In this document: positions 40,132-49,510 of the stretch, piece after piece
How positions within the stretch are numbered: position 1 is the first letter of the stretch
Layout: the number at the start of each line of letters is the position of its first letter
From: Microbacterium oxydans
GTDB lineage: Bacteria; Actinomycetota; Actinomycetes; Actinomycetales; Microbacteriaceae
Reading direction: 5' to 3'
DNA: 64,000 bases
NCBI RefSeq assembly: GCF_900095745.1
Contig: NZ_FMIR01000013.1
Location: 124,001-188,000, forward strand
Made by a program: the position numbers and the translations under genes
Notes under the pieces: generated by a model
What the model saw: the letters and a program-made list of their open reading frames with translations, nothing else
The model's database searches: none
Told to the model about the DNA's origin: nothing

Positions 40132-41340
40132 TTACGGGATCTGACGCTGCTGCCACACCGTCGGGTAGCCGGGGAGGTTCTCCCCGCCGAACTTGGCGTA
40201 GTGGCCGTCGGGCATGCCCTCGTTGGCCTTCAGGTAGTCGTCGAGCTCGGGCTCCGTGATCGGCTTCTGCGGGAGGACCCATTCCTTCGGAACTTCTTCG
40301 CCGGCGAAGATCATCTGCGCCGCGAGCAGCGGAGTGCGCCACTGGAAGTTGGAGTACACCGGCGCGAGACCCGTGAGCCCCGTGTCCTTCCACTTGCGCA
40401 GGAAGCTCATCTCGTCCTCACCGGTCATGACCGGGTAGTCCGCTCCGGCGTCCTCGAACGCCTCGATGGCCGCGACGGCGCCGTCACCGGCATCCATCCA
40501 GATGCCGTGCACGTCGCCCTTGGCGAGCTCGTCGCTGATGATGCTCTTGATCTCGGCGGGGTCGGCGCCCGTGAAGTGGTCCACGGCCTCGATGCCGGCC
40601 TCGTCGAAGAGCTTCTCGGCGGCGGCCCAGCGGTGCTCGAGCACGTCGACACCCGGGAGGATGCGCAGTGCCACGACCTTGTCGCCCTCTTCGAGGTTGT
40701 CGATGAGGAACTCGGCAGTGTCGATGCCCCAGGCGAAGCCGCCGATCGGGTGGATGAACGTGACCGGGCAGTCAGTGTTCACGCCGCGGTCGAACACGAC
40801 GACCGGCTTGCCCGTCTCGCAGGCCCGCTCGACGGCCGGGGTCATGGCCGCCGTGCTGTTCGGCGAGATGAGGAAGACGTCGCATTCGCCCTCGGCGATG
40901 AAGTAGTCGATGTCCGCGATCTGCGTGTCATCGGAGTCCTGCGCGTCGCGGGTCTCCATCTCGCTGATGGCGCCCGCGTCCTGCAGCGACTTCAGCTGCT
41001 CGTTCATCGTGATCCAGCCGGTCTGGCGCCACGGGTTGGAGATCGACGCGTTGGCGAAGCAGGCCTTCTTGGCCCCTTCGCTCGCGAACTCCGCCGTGTC
41101 GACCATCTCGGCGTTGATGTGCTGCAGGTAGGGCTCGTCTTCCGGCCCCTGAGGGGTGACGCCGCGCTCCTCGTCCTGCTTGTCGAAGAGCTCCTGGTCG
41201 AACCACTCTGTCGTCTCTGCCGTCTCCTCGGGGTTCTCCGACTCCGCCGGCGCCACGGACGGGTCGGTCGTACACCCGGCGAGCGCGATGAGGCCGAAGA
41301 GAGCCACCCCTGCGGTGGCGATCTTCATCGATCGTCGCAT
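40132..41340 (-). CDS. sugar ABC transporter substrate-binding lipoprotein (ribose type)
   Basis: 402 residues. Signal MRRSMKIATAGVALFGLIAL with lipobox LAGC and Cys23. The rest is a periplasmic-binding-protein (Peripla_BP_4/ribose type) fold, with PNSTAAMTPAVERACETGKPVVVFDRG near the middle. GAGGAG lies 7 nt before the ATG at 41340. It follows the permease gene by 2 bp. The ligand is probably a monosaccharide, a glycoside or a cyclitol. Confidence 0.9.
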   Translation of the reverse strand: MRRSMKIATAGVALFGLIALAGCTTDPSVAPAESENPEETAETTEWFDQELFDKQDEERGVTPQGPEDEPYLQHINAEMVDTAEFASEGAKKACFANASISNPWRQTGWITMNEQLKSLQDAGAISEMETRDAQDSDDTQIADIDYFIAEGECDVFLISPNSTAAMTPAVERACETGKPVVVFDRGVNTDCPVTFIHPIGGFAWGIDTAEFLIDNLEEGDKVVALRILPGVDVLEHRWAAAEKLFDEAGIEAVDHFTGADPAEIKSIISDELAKGDVHGIWMDAGDGAVAAIEAFEDAGADYPVMTGEDEMSFLRKWKDTGLTGLAPVYSNFQWRTPLLAAQMIFAGEEVPKEWVLPQKPITEPELDDYLKANEGMPDGHYAKFGGENLPGYPTVWQQRQIP

Positions 41341-41342
41341 TG

Positions 41343-42407
41343 CTAATCTCCTCTGGTTTCTGTGTTGATGGTGCTGGTGGTTTCAGGGATTCTGGTTGCT
41401 TCAGGGATCCTGGGTTCTTCGGGAGGGATGTCCGAGGGCAGCGGGCCGCGCTTGCGCCGCGCCCGGAAGGCGACGGCGGAGTAGGCGACCGCGGCGATGA
41501 TGATGACGCCCTGCACGGCATCGCGCAGTGTCGAGGGGATGCCCGCGATGTTCAGCAGCATGAACAGGGCCTCGAGGGCGAAGGCACCGGCGACCGCGCC
41601 GACGATCCACCCTCGGCCACCGCCCAGCACCACGCCTCCGAGCACCACGGCGGTGATCGCCGTGAACTCGTATCCGCGGCCGACCGAGGGGTGCACGCCG
41701 GCGTATCCGACGAGGAGCACGGCCGACAGCGAGGCGGAGAGCGACGAGATGACGAACGCGCGCGTCGTCACCCAGGCGCGGCGGGCCCCGGCGTAGTCGA
41801 CCGCACCGGCGTTGTCGCCGACCGCGATCAGCGTCTTGCCCAGCGGGCGCTTGGTGATCCAGATGCCGAGTCCCAGCCACACGATGAGCAGCAGCACCGC
41901 CCAGGGGATGAACTCGAGGAACGGCACGTCGCGGATGCCGCCGCGACCGATCTCGCGGAAGCTGTCGGCCGGGTTCCCGGTGGCCGCTCCCCCGGTCCAC
42001 CACATCACTCCACCTAGGAGGGCGAGCATCATGCCGAGCGTGACGATGAACGACGGCACCTTCAGCAGTGTCGTGATCACCCCGTTCACGAGCCCGACGG
42101 CCACCGCGAAGACGGTCATGAGCAGCAGGACCGGCACCGTGCGGGCGTCGTCCTGACCGACCAGGTTGCCGGCGATGATCACCTGCGCCGTGATGAGCGA
42201 GCCCTGCGAGAGGTCGAACTCCCCCGCGATGATCACGAAGTACTGGCCGATCGCGACGATCGCGATGGGCGCCACCCGCTGGATGAAGCGCATGAACTGA
42301 CCGGGCTCGGCGAAGCTCGGGTTGAGGATCGTGACGGCCACCAACAGCAGCACGAGCAACAGGAACACGGCCCCGCGGGGACTCACGAGAGTGCGCAGCG
42401 CGTTCAT
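41343..42407 (-). CDS. sugar ABC transporter permease (RbsC type), second copy
   Basis: 354 residues, about ten spans. RbsC-family block APIAIVAIGQYFVIIAGEFDLSQGSL is clear, with a later VTLGMMLALLGGVMWWTGG. Pairs with the neighbouring permease to form the channel. Overlaps that gene by 4 nt at its start. Confidence 0.91.
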   Translation of the reverse strand: MNALRTLVSPRGAVFLLLVLLLVAVTILNPSFAEPGQFMRFIQRVAPIAIVAIGQYFVIIAGEFDLSQGSLITAQVIIAGNLVGQDDARTVPVLLLMTVFAVAVGLVNGVITTLLKVPSFIVTLGMMLALLGGVMWWTGGAATGNPADSFREIGRGGIRDVPFLEFIPWAVLLLIVWLGLGIWITKRPLGKTLIAVGDNAGAVDYAGARRAWVTTRAFVISSLSASLSAVLLVGYAGVHPSVGRGYEFTAITAVVLGGVVLGGGRGWIVGAVAGAFALEALFMLLNIAGIPSTLRDAVQGVIIIAAVAYSAVAFRARRKRGPLPSDIPPEEPRIPEATRIPETTSTINTETRGD

Positions 42408-43510
42408 GAGCGTCCTCCTTCCGTGGCGGTGCCGATATCGGATGCGGTGACAGTGGTGACGTCGGCGAGCTGCGACGCGGCGGCGGCCATCTCGGGTGCC
42501 GCTGCCTTCGCGGCATCGTCCCCACCGGTGCGGGTGCCTCCGGCGCCGAAGCGTGGACGGCGGCGGATGATCGAGCGGCGGCTGTACACGGCCACCGCGG
42601 CGACGATGACGACGCCGCGGACGACGTCCTTGAGGAACGGGTTGACCTGCATGACGCTCATGACGTTGTCGACGACCGCGAGGATCGCCACGCCGCCGAT
42701 CGTGCCCCAGACGGAGCCGCGTCCACCGAGCAGCAGTGTTCCGCCGAGCACGACCGCCGCGATCGAGAGCAGCGCGTAGCCGCCCTGCTGCCCGACGGTC
42801 GGGCTGCCGACGCCGAGGCGGCTGGCGAGCAGCAGACCCGCGAGACCCGCGAACACCGAGCAGAGCACGTGCGCCCAGATGAGCGGCATCCGGGTGCGCA
42901 CGCCGGAGAGCCGGGCGATCTCGGGATCGCCGCCGACGGCGTAGAGGTGGGCGCCGGTGCGGGTGCGGTTGAGGAGCACCCAGATCACGACGGCCAGCAC
43001 GATCATGATGAGCGTGGAGACCGGGATGGGGCCGACGCCGGTGGCGCCGATGAGCTGGAACGCCCAGGGCACCTTCCCCGCAGATCCCTCGAAGTTCGTG
43101 TTGAGGATGCCCTGCAGGATGAGTCCGACGCCGAGTGTGGCGATGAAGCCGTTGACCTTGAGCACCGTGACGATGAGTCCGTTCACGAGACCCACGCCGG
43201 CGCACACGAGCAGCGTGACGATCACGGCCACCGGGATGTTCGCCGCGTTGTCGTTCATCATCGTGGCCGCCAGCAGACTCGACAGGCTGATCACGTAGGT
43301 GACCGAGAGGTCGAGCGAGGCACCGAGCACCACGAGCGTCTGCCCGATCGCGACGAGGCCGAGCACGCTCATGCCGGTCAGGATGTCGCGGATGTTGCCG
43401 GCGCTGAGGAAGTTACGTCCCACCGTACCGACCAGGATCGCGCCGATGACGAGCACCAGGAGCAGGATGCCGAGCACGATGACCGTGGAATCGATCTTCA
43501 GACGCTTCAT
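42404..43510 (-). CDS. sugar ABC transporter permease (RbsC type), first copy
   Basis: 368 residues, about ten spans. MSVLGLVAIGQTLVVLGASLDLSVTYVISLSSLL is the RbsC-type core. It has a long cytoplasmic C terminus (about the last 50 residues) rich in Ala, Gly and Asp. Overlaps the ATPase and the second permease by 4 nt each. Confidence 0.91.
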   Translation of the reverse strand: MKRLKIDSTVIVLGILLLVLVIGAILVGTVGRNFLSAGNIRDILTGMSVLGLVAIGQTLVVLGASLDLSVTYVISLSSLLAATMMNDNAANIPVAVIVTLLVCAGVGLVNGLIVTVLKVNGFIATLGVGLILQGILNTNFEGSAGKVPWAFQLIGATGVGPIPVSTLIMIVLAVVIWVLLNRTRTGAHLYAVGGDPEIARLSGVRTRMPLIWAHVLCSVFAGLAGLLLASRLGVGSPTVGQQGGYALLSIAAVVLGGTLLLGGRGSVWGTIGGVAILAVVDNVMSVMQVNPFLKDVVRGVVIVAAVAVYSRRSIIRRRPRFGAGGTRTGGDDAAKAAAPEMAAAASQLADVTTVTASDIGTATEGGRS

Positions 43511-45045
43511 CGCGCACCCCCTTCCGCCGCGGTGCCGGGATCGAGGGTGCCCGGATGGGCGGCGCCGGTTGCGGCCCCGAGGATCTCGTGCTCGGCGGAG
43601 CCCGCCGGCAGTTCGGCGACGAGTTCGCCGTCGTGCATGACCAGGATCCGGTCGCTCATGCCGATCACCTCCGGCAGTTCGCTCGACACCATCAGCACGG
43701 CCTTCCCTTGCGCTGCGAGCTCGCGCATCAGCTGGTAGACGGCGTACTTCGCACCGACGTCGATGCCGCGGGTGGGCTCGTCGAAGAGCACGATCTGCGG
43801 CTGGGTGAGCAGCCACTTGGCCAGCACCACCTTCTGCTGGTTGCCGCCGGAGAGGAAGCGCACCTCCTGATCCAGGCCCCGCGAGCTGACCTCGAGCGAG
43901 CTCAGGATGCCGGGCACCTCCCGCCGGGAGGCGGCGGTGCGACCGGCGAAGACACTGCGGACGACCAGCAGAGCGTTGTCGAGGACGGACTGCCCGAGGG
44001 CGAGGCCCTGCGCCTTGCGGTCCTCGGAGACGAGGGCGAGCCCGGCGCGGACGGCGGCGCGGGCGGTGCCGATGCGCACGGGCGCCCCGTCGATGCGCAT
44101 CGATCCGCGGGTGAAGGCCTGGATGCCGAACACCCCTTCCACCAACTCGGTGCGTCCGGAACCCTGCAGACCGGCGATGCCGACGATCTCCCCGGCGCGG
44201 AGTGCGAGGGAGACCCCGTCGACGTAGGCGTTGCCGCAGCCGTCGAGTTCGAGCCGCGCCTTCCCGACCGTCGTGCCCTCGACCGCATCCGGGAAGTACG
44301 ACTGGATGGAGCGGCCGACCATGCGCCGCACGAGCTCATCCGTGGTCAGTGCCGCGGTCTCGTCGGTCGAGACGAGCGCGCCGTCCTTGAGGATCGTGAT
44401 GCGATCGCACAGGTCGAAGATCTCCTTCAACCGGTGCGAGACGTAGATCACGGCGACGCCGCGGGAGGTGAGCCGGCGGATGATCGCGTAGAGCAGCTCG
44501 ACCTCGCGGTCGCTGAGGGCGGCGGTCGGCTCGTCCATCGAGATGACCCGAGCATCGAAGGAGAGCGCCTTGACGATCTCGACGATCTGCTGCTCGGCGA
44601 CCGTGAGCGAACCGACGCGCGCGGTCGGCTCGATGAAGGAGACCCCGAGGTCGGTCAGTAGGTCGGCGGTCCGCGAGTTCATGGCGCGCTGGTCGACGAA
44701 TCCCCGCCGACGCGGCTCGCGTCCGAGGTAGACGTTCTGCGCCACCGTGCGCTCCGGCAGCAGGGTGAACTCCTGGAAGACCGTGACGATGCCGGCATCC
44801 ATCGCCTGGCGCGGGTGCGCGTGATGCACCTCTTCGCCGCGATACGAGATCGTGCCCTCATCGGCCGGCTGCACGCCGGCGATGATCTTCATCAGCGTGG
44901 ACTTGCCCGCGCCGTTCTCGCCGACGAGACCGTGCACCTCGCCGGGTCGCACGTCGAAGTCGATGCCCTTGAGCACCTCGACGCCGAAGAACGACTTGCG
45001 GATGCCGGCCACCTGCAGCACGGGTTCGGTCGTGGTCGTGATCAT
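43507..45045 (-). CDS. sugar ABC transporter ATP-binding protein (RbsA/XylG type)
   Basis: 512 residues with two ABC domains, as usual for ribose-type importers. The first has GENGAGKSTLMK and LTVAEQQIVEIVKAL; the second is degenerate in its Walker A (AGLQGSGRTELVEG) but has LSGGNQQKVVLAKWL. The degenerate second P-loop is normal for this family. The ATG at 45045 overlaps the dehydrogenase stop by 4 nt. Confidence 0.93.
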   Translation of the reverse strand: MITTTTEPVLQVAGIRKSFFGVEVLKGIDFDVRPGEVHGLVGENGAGKSTLMKIIAGVQPADEGTISYRGEEVHHAHPRQAMDAGIVTVFQEFTLLPERTVAQNVYLGREPRRRGFVDQRAMNSRTADLLTDLGVSFIEPTARVGSLTVAEQQIVEIVKALSFDARVISMDEPTAALSDREVELLYAIIRRLTSRGVAVIYVSHRLKEIFDLCDRITILKDGALVSTDETAALTTDELVRRMVGRSIQSYFPDAVEGTTVGKARLELDGCGNAYVDGVSLALRAGEIVGIAGLQGSGRTELVEGVFGIQAFTRGSMRIDGAPVRIGTARAAVRAGLALVSEDRKAQGLALGQSVLDNALLVVRSVFAGRTAASRREVPGILSSLEVSSRGLDQEVRFLSGGNQQKVVLAKWLLTQPQIVLFDEPTRGIDVGAKYAVYQLMRELAAQGKAVLMVSSELPEVIGMSDRILVMHDGELVAELPAGSAEHEILGAATGAAHPGTLDPGTAAEGGAR

Positions 45046-46151
45046 GCCGTCACCTCCACCCATCGTCCGCCATCGGCCGCCGAGGCGAGCACGGCCTCCG
45101 TGAGCACGGCCGAGCGGTATCCGTCGGCGAAAGTCGGGAGCCCATCGGGTTCCGCACCGGCGATCGCCGCATAGACGTCGGCGATGAAGCTGTTGAAGGC
45201 ATCCTGGTACCCCATCGGGTGTCCTGCCGGAACCCGCTGCAGCCGCGCGGAATCCGGGTCGGCGGTGGCGGGGTCGCGCAGCAGCAGCCGGGATTCCTCG
45301 CGCATGCCGATCCACAGCTCCTCGGGGCGCTCCTGCTCGAAGCGCAGGCTCTGCCGCGAGCCGTGCAACTCGAGGGTGAGGGCGTTCTTGCGGCCGGCGG
45401 CCATCTGCGAGATGAGCAGCGTGCCGAGGGCGCCCGACTCGGTCTCGACGAGCACCGCGACGATGTCCTCCGTGTCGACCGACTGCCCCGAGCGCTCCGA
45501 GAAGACCCGACGGGTGCGGGCGCTCAGCGCGTGGATGCGCTCGCCGATCACGAACTCGATCAGGTCGCACAGGTGCGAGCCGATGTCGGCGAAGGCGCGG
45601 GATGCACCGCCGGACTCGGAGCGCACCCGCCAGTCGTCGTCGCTCGACAGCAGCATCCAGTCCTGCAGATAGGAGCAGTCGAGGGTGAGCAGGTCGCCGG
45701 CCTCGCCGCGGGCGATCCGTGCCCTGGCCTCGCGCACCATCGGGTGATAGCGGTAGATGAACGGCACGGCCGCCACCAGCCCGCGGGCCTCGGCTGTCTC
45801 GGCGAGAACCCTCGCGTCCGGGGCCGTCGTCGCGAGCGGCTTCTCGCATACGACGTGCTTGCCGGCGTTCAGAGCCTGGAGCGCCAGTTCGGCGTGCGTG
45901 GCGTTCGGCGTGCAGATGTGCACGACGTCGATGTCCGCCGCTGTCAGCAGACCGGCCGCATCGCTCTCGGCTCGACCGGCGCCGAGTGCCAGTGCGGCAT
46001 CGCGGCTTCCTTCGCGAGAGCGGGTGGCGACGGCGCGCAGTTCGCCGCCGGCGTCGCGGGCCGCGGTGCGATGCACGCGGGCCATGAATCCTCCGCCGAG
46101 GATGCCGGCTCGGATCGTTCCGAGACCGGTGTCAGTGACATCCGTTGTCAT
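45042..46151 (-). CDS. Gfo/Idh/MocA dehydrogenase, first gene of carbohydrate-oxidation operon
   Basis: 369 residues. Rossmann start IRAGILGGGFMARVHRTAA, catalytic Lys in HVVCEKPLAT, a YLQDWMLLSSDDDWRV block and ASRAFADIGSHLCDL with the His used in catalysis. It would oxidise the imported sugar, glycoside or cyclitol, likely at C3 or C2, before the isomerases act. It opens an eight-gene operon and faces the ROK regulator; the palindrome at 46178-46203 lies upstream. Levoglucosan- or 3-keto-glycoside-type pathways use this gene combination, but the substrate is not proven. Confidence 0.89.
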   Translation of the reverse strand: MTTDVTDTGLGTIRAGILGGGFMARVHRTAARDAGGELRAVATRSREGSRDAALALGAGRAESDAAGLLTAADIDVVHICTPNATHAELALQALNAGKHVVCEKPLATTAPDARVLAETAEARGLVAAVPFIYRYHPMVREARARIARGEAGDLLTLDCSYLQDWMLLSSDDDWRVRSESGGASRAFADIGSHLCDLIEFVIGERIHALSARTRRVFSERSGQSVDTEDIVAVLVETESGALGTLLISQMAAGRKNALTLELHGSRQSLRFEQERPEELWIGMREESRLLLRDPATADPDSARLQRVPAGHPMGYQDAFNSFIADVYAAIAGAEPDGLPTFADGYRSAVLTEAVLASAADGGRWVEVTA

Positions 46152-46177
46152 GCGGCGATTCTGACACAGACCTGCAG

Positions 46178-46203
46178 ACTTTTGCTATACCTTCGTCAAA
46201 AGT
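46178..46203. promoter_or_regulatory. candidate ROK operator between dehydrogenase operon and ROK gene
   Basis: ACTTTTG - 12 nt - CAAAAGT, perfect 7-bp arms about 19 nt apart centre to centre, in an AT-rich island of an otherwise GC-rich region. It lies 27 bp from the dehydrogenase ATG and 62 bp from the ROK ATG, a good place to control both. Confidence 0.65.
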
Positions 46204-46264
46204 TATCTGACGGAAATCGGAAGTCGATCGGCGAGACGCCGAAGTGCTGTGGTTTACTGACGCA

Positions 46265-47458
46265 ATGGTTGACGTTCTCAGGCCGACTCCGGCGATCGCA
46301 TCGGGGATCGGAGAGATCTTCCAGATCCTCCGCGACGGCCACGCCAGAACGAAGGCGGAACTCGCCATCCTCACCGGCCTCGCCCGGTCGACTGTCGCCC
46401 TGCGGGTCGACGCGCTCCTCGCCGCCGACCTCGTCCGCCCCGCCGGAGAAGCCGTCTCCACGGGTGGCCGACCGCCCGCACGCGTGGCCTTCAACCCGCG
46501 CGCCGGGCTCGTGCTGGCGGTCGACCTCGGCGCCACGCACGCGACGGTCGCGGTCGCCGACCTGGCCGCCGTCATCCTCGATGCCCGCACGCGCACGATC
46601 GACATCGGCGACGGGCCGGAGAGCCTGCTCGACACGATCCTCGCCGACGCCGCCGACCTGCTCGACTCGACCGCCGGCGGCCTCCCGCTCGTCGGCGTCG
46701 GCATCGGCGTCCCCGGCCCCGTCGAGCACTCCACCGGCCGACCCACCAATCCGCCGATCATGCCCGGCTGGGACAGGTTCGACGTGCCCGCCTACGTGCA
46801 GAAGACCTTCGACGTGCCCGTTCTCGTCGACAACGACGTCAACATCCTCGCCCTCGGCGAGCAGGCGATGAGCTGGCCACAGGTCGAAGACCTCGTCTTC
46901 GTCAAGGTCTCGACCGGCATCGGCGCCGGCATCATCGCGGGCGGCCAGCTGCAGCGCGGCGCGCAGGGATCCGCGGGAGACATGGGCCACGTGCAGGTGC
47001 CCGCGGGCGCGGGGTCGACCCGCGAGCCGGGAGATGAGCGCGATCTCGAGGCTCTCGCCAGCGGCTCCGCTCTCGCGATCGCGCTCCGCGAGGAAGGTCT
47101 CGACGTGCACGGCCCGTCGGATGTCGTCGATCTGGTCCGCGCCGGGAACGCCGCCGCGATCGAGGCGACTCGTCAGGCGGGGCGTGACGTCGGCGAGGTC
47201 CTCGCGACCGTCGTCAACCTCCTGAACCCGTCGATCATCGTGCTGGGCGGCAGCATCGCCCGAGCCGGTGAGCATCTGCTCGCGGGCGTGCGCGAGGTCG
47301 TCTACCGCCGCTCGATCCCGCTCGCGACGCAGCATCTGGCGATCGTGCAGTCCCAGGCGGGCGACCGCGCGGCCGTGCTGGGGGCCGCGATCATGGTCGC
47401 GCGCGAGGTGCTCTCCCCCGCGAGCGTCGACCGCTACGTGGCGGCGAAGGCGCGCTGA
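46265..47458 (+). CDS. ROK-family transcriptional regulator
   Basis: 397 residues. N-terminal winged helix (FQILRDGHARTKAELAILTGLARSTVALRVDALL, about 19-52), then a ROK sugar-kinase-like domain with the ATP/sugar motif LAVDLGATHATVAV and VSTGIGAGII. The zinc-binding CxCGxxGCLE block of ROK proteins is replaced by STREPGDERDLE, without cysteines. ROK repressors sense sugars; this one is divergent from the dehydrogenase/importer operon and is its likely controller. The ATG at 46265 is the first good one; the frame is open 7 codons further upstream. Confidence 0.9.
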   Translation: MVDVLRPTPAIASGIGEIFQILRDGHARTKAELAILTGLARSTVALRVDALLAADLVRPAGEAVSTGGRPPARVAFNPRAGLVLAVDLGATHATVAVADLAAVILDARTRTIDIGDGPESLLDTILADAADLLDSTAGGLPLVGVGIGVPGPVEHSTGRPTNPPIMPGWDRFDVPAYVQKTFDVPVLVDNDVNILALGEQAMSWPQVEDLVFVKVSTGIGAGIIAGGQLQRGAQGSAGDMGHVQVPAGAGSTREPGDERDLEALASGSALAIALREEGLDVHGPSDVVDLVRAGNAAAIEATRQAGRDVGEVLATVVNLLNPSIIVLGGSIARAGEHLLAGVREVVYRRSIPLATQHLAIVQSQAGDRAAVLGAAIMVAREVLSPASVDRYVAAKAR

Positions 47459-47489
47459 TCCGCACCCCCGCCGCCCCGCGCAGCGACGG

Positions 47490-48620
47490 TCAGAGTGTGG
47501 CTTCGAACGGATCGAAGTCGGCGGCGATCGCGCCCACCTGATCCAGCGTGCTCTCGACCGGGACGAAGCTCCGCGATTCGGCGGCTTCCTCGATCGACAG
47601 CAGCGTGTCGAGCACGTGGTAGCCGAACTCCCCGGTGGCGACGTGCGGTCGCCCGGCGGCGATCGAGCGGGCCATGTCGAGCAGCCCCACTCCGCGCCCG
47701 GAGAGCACACCCTCCTGCGCGATGTCGACGATCTCCTGCGTCATCGGCTCCGGCGGAACGAACTGACGGGTGAGCGGACGCGTGATGGTGATCGGGCCGC
47801 CGAAGGTGTTCGGGTCGGGGATCACGATCGTGCCCTCGGTGCCGGTGATCTCCACGATCCCCTGCCGCAGCAGCGGTGAGTCGGTGCTGTACAGGCTCTG
47901 CGCCTGGCCGCCCTCCTCGAAGTCCATCAGCACGCTGAGCGTGGAGGGGATCTCGACCGGGAACTCCTGTCCGGCCAGCTCGCCGACCTGCACACGGCGC
48001 GTCGGCGTCCCCTGCAGCCCGAGGGCGGCGACGGCGGCGACCGGTCCGAACACGTGCACAAGGGTCGACACGTAGTACGGGCCCATGTCGAGCAGCGGCC
48101 CGGCGCCCTTGGCGTAGAGGAACGCGGGATTCGGGTGGAAGATCTCGGGCCCCTGCCACTGGAAGGTGGTCTGCCCGAACAGCGGGCGCCCGATGTCGCC
48201 GCGCGCGATCGCCCGCTTGGCGGTCTGCACGCCCGGTCCGAGCACGGTGTCCGGGGCCACGCCGACGCGGAGGCCGGCGGCATCCGCCGTCTCCAGCAGC
48301 CGACGCGACTCCTCGCGGCTGACGCCGATCGGCTTCTCGGTCCAGACATGCTTGCCCGCGGCGATGATCGCCTCGGAGACCTCGACATGCACGGCCGGGA
48401 TCGTCAGGTTCACGACGATGTCGATCTCGGGGTCGTCGAGCACCACGTCGACGCCGCCGGCACGCGGAACGCCGTACTTCGCGGCCTGCGCCTTCGCACG
48501 CTCCTCGATGACGTCGGCGACCGCGATCACACGGACATCCGGGAAGGTGGTGAGGTTCGACAGGTACTGGTCGCTGATGTTCCCGGCACCGATGATGCCG
48601 ACTCCGACGGGACCCGCCAT
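47490..48620 (-). CDS. Gfo/Idh/MocA dehydrogenase (TetR-linked locus)
   Basis: 376 residues. Rossmann start VGVGIIGAGNISDQYLSNL, EK in HVWTEKPIGV, and LLDMGPYYVSTLVHVFGP in place of the usual GxHxxD, a variant seen in several sugar dehydrogenases. Its ATG shares one base with the TGA of the isomerase gene upstream, so translation is coupled. Together they probably oxidise and rearrange a second sugar-like compound, or further steps of the one handled by the neighbouring operon. Confidence 0.88.
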   Translation of the reverse strand: MAGPVGVGIIGAGNISDQYLSNLTTFPDVRVIAVADVIEERAKAQAAKYGVPRAGGVDVVLDDPEIDIVVNLTIPAVHVEVSEAIIAAGKHVWTEKPIGVSREESRRLLETADAAGLRVGVAPDTVLGPGVQTAKRAIARGDIGRPLFGQTTFQWQGPEIFHPNPAFLYAKGAGPLLDMGPYYVSTLVHVFGPVAAVAALGLQGTPTRRVQVGELAGQEFPVEIPSTLSVLMDFEEGGQAQSLYSTDSPLLRQGIVEITGTEGTIVIPDPNTFGGPITITRPLTRQFVPPEPMTQEIVDIAQEGVLSGRGVGLLDMARSIAAGRPHVATGEFGYHVLDTLLSIEEAAESRSFVPVESTLDQVGAIAADFDPFEATL

Positions 48621-49426
48621 CAGCCGGCGACCTTCTCGTCGAGGAAGACACGGCTGCGCTCGATCGCGTCGAACAGGTCGCCTTCATAGTGGTCGAACTC
48701 GACGATCGCGAGTTCGAGCGCCGGGGCGGCGGCGATGGCTTCGACCAGCGGAACGGATCCCTCACCCGCGGCCACCTGGTCGGCGGGCGGGTAGGCGCCG
48801 GCGAGCGCCGGGTCGAGCGTGCCGTCCTTCGCGTGCACGGCGATCACGCGGTCACCCAGGCGCTGCAGCAGCGCGACGGGGTCGACACCGCCACGAGCCA
48901 CCCAGTACAGGTCCACCTCGAGCACGACGCGCTCGTCGAGCAGCCCGGCGAGGACCTCGAGCCCGGTCACCCCGTCGAAGACGGCCTCCAGCTCATGGGC
49001 GTGGTTGTGATATCCGACGCGGACGCCGACGGTCGCGCCGATCTCGGCGGCCGCGTTCAGCAGGCGGGCCGTCTCCTCGATCTGCGCGATCGATTCCCAG
49101 CGTGCGGGCTCGGTGTACGGGTCGATGACCGTGTCCATCCCCAGCACCTTGGCGGCGGCGAAGACGACATCAGGCGTGGGGACGGGGATGGTCGTGCCGC
49201 TGCCGTCGGGGTTCACGAACGACTCCGAAGCGAGGAAGGCGTGCCCGGACGGGGCGGTGAGCCCGGCGGCCGAGAGCGCGGCGGCGAGTGGCTCGGCACG
49301 GCGGACGAAGTCGTAGGGCTCCACGGCGGTGAAGCCGCGTGCGGCGACCGCCGAGAGCGTGCCCTCGAGGTCGGCCTCCAACTGCTCCTTGATCGTGAAC
49401 AGCTGCAGGGAGGTCTGAATCGTCAT
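48620..49426 (-). CDS. sugar phosphate isomerase/epimerase-like TIM barrel (TetR-linked locus)
   Basis: 268 residues, AP-endonuclease-2-type barrel: LQLFTIKEQLEADLEGTLSAV, VGYHNHAHELEAVF, VLEVDLYWVARGGVDP, ELAIVEFDHYEGD. His and acidic residues expected for metal binding are present. The ATG at 49426 has AAGGAG 9 nt upstream; an in-frame ATG 30 bases earlier is possible. First gene of a two-gene operon divergent from a TetR gene. Confidence 0.88.
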   Translation of the reverse strand: MTIQTSLQLFTIKEQLEADLEGTLSAVAARGFTAVEPYDFVRRAEPLAAALSAAGLTAPSGHAFLASESFVNPDGSGTTIPVPTPDVVFAAAKVLGMDTVIDPYTEPARWESIAQIEETARLLNAAAEIGATVGVRVGYHNHAHELEAVFDGVTGLEVLAGLLDERVVLEVDLYWVARGGVDPVALLQRLGDRVIAVHAKDGTLDPALAGAYPPADQVAAGEGSVPLVEAIAAAPALELAIVEFDHYEGDLFDAIERSRVFLDEKVAG

Positions 49427-49481
49427 CGGTCGTGCTCCTTCGGTCTTCGGTGACATGTGGGGGTCACTACCCCGTGCAGGC

Positions 49482-49510
49482 ACGCTACCACCAAATACCT
49501 CCACGTGGAA
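49482..49510 (-). promoter_or_regulatory. promoter of the isomerase-dehydrogenase operon
   Basis: On the minus strand TTCCAC (49505-49510), a 17-nt spacer and TAGCGT (49482-49487). The leader would be about 50 nt. The -35 box lies inside the palindrome at 49497-49512. Confidence 0.5.
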
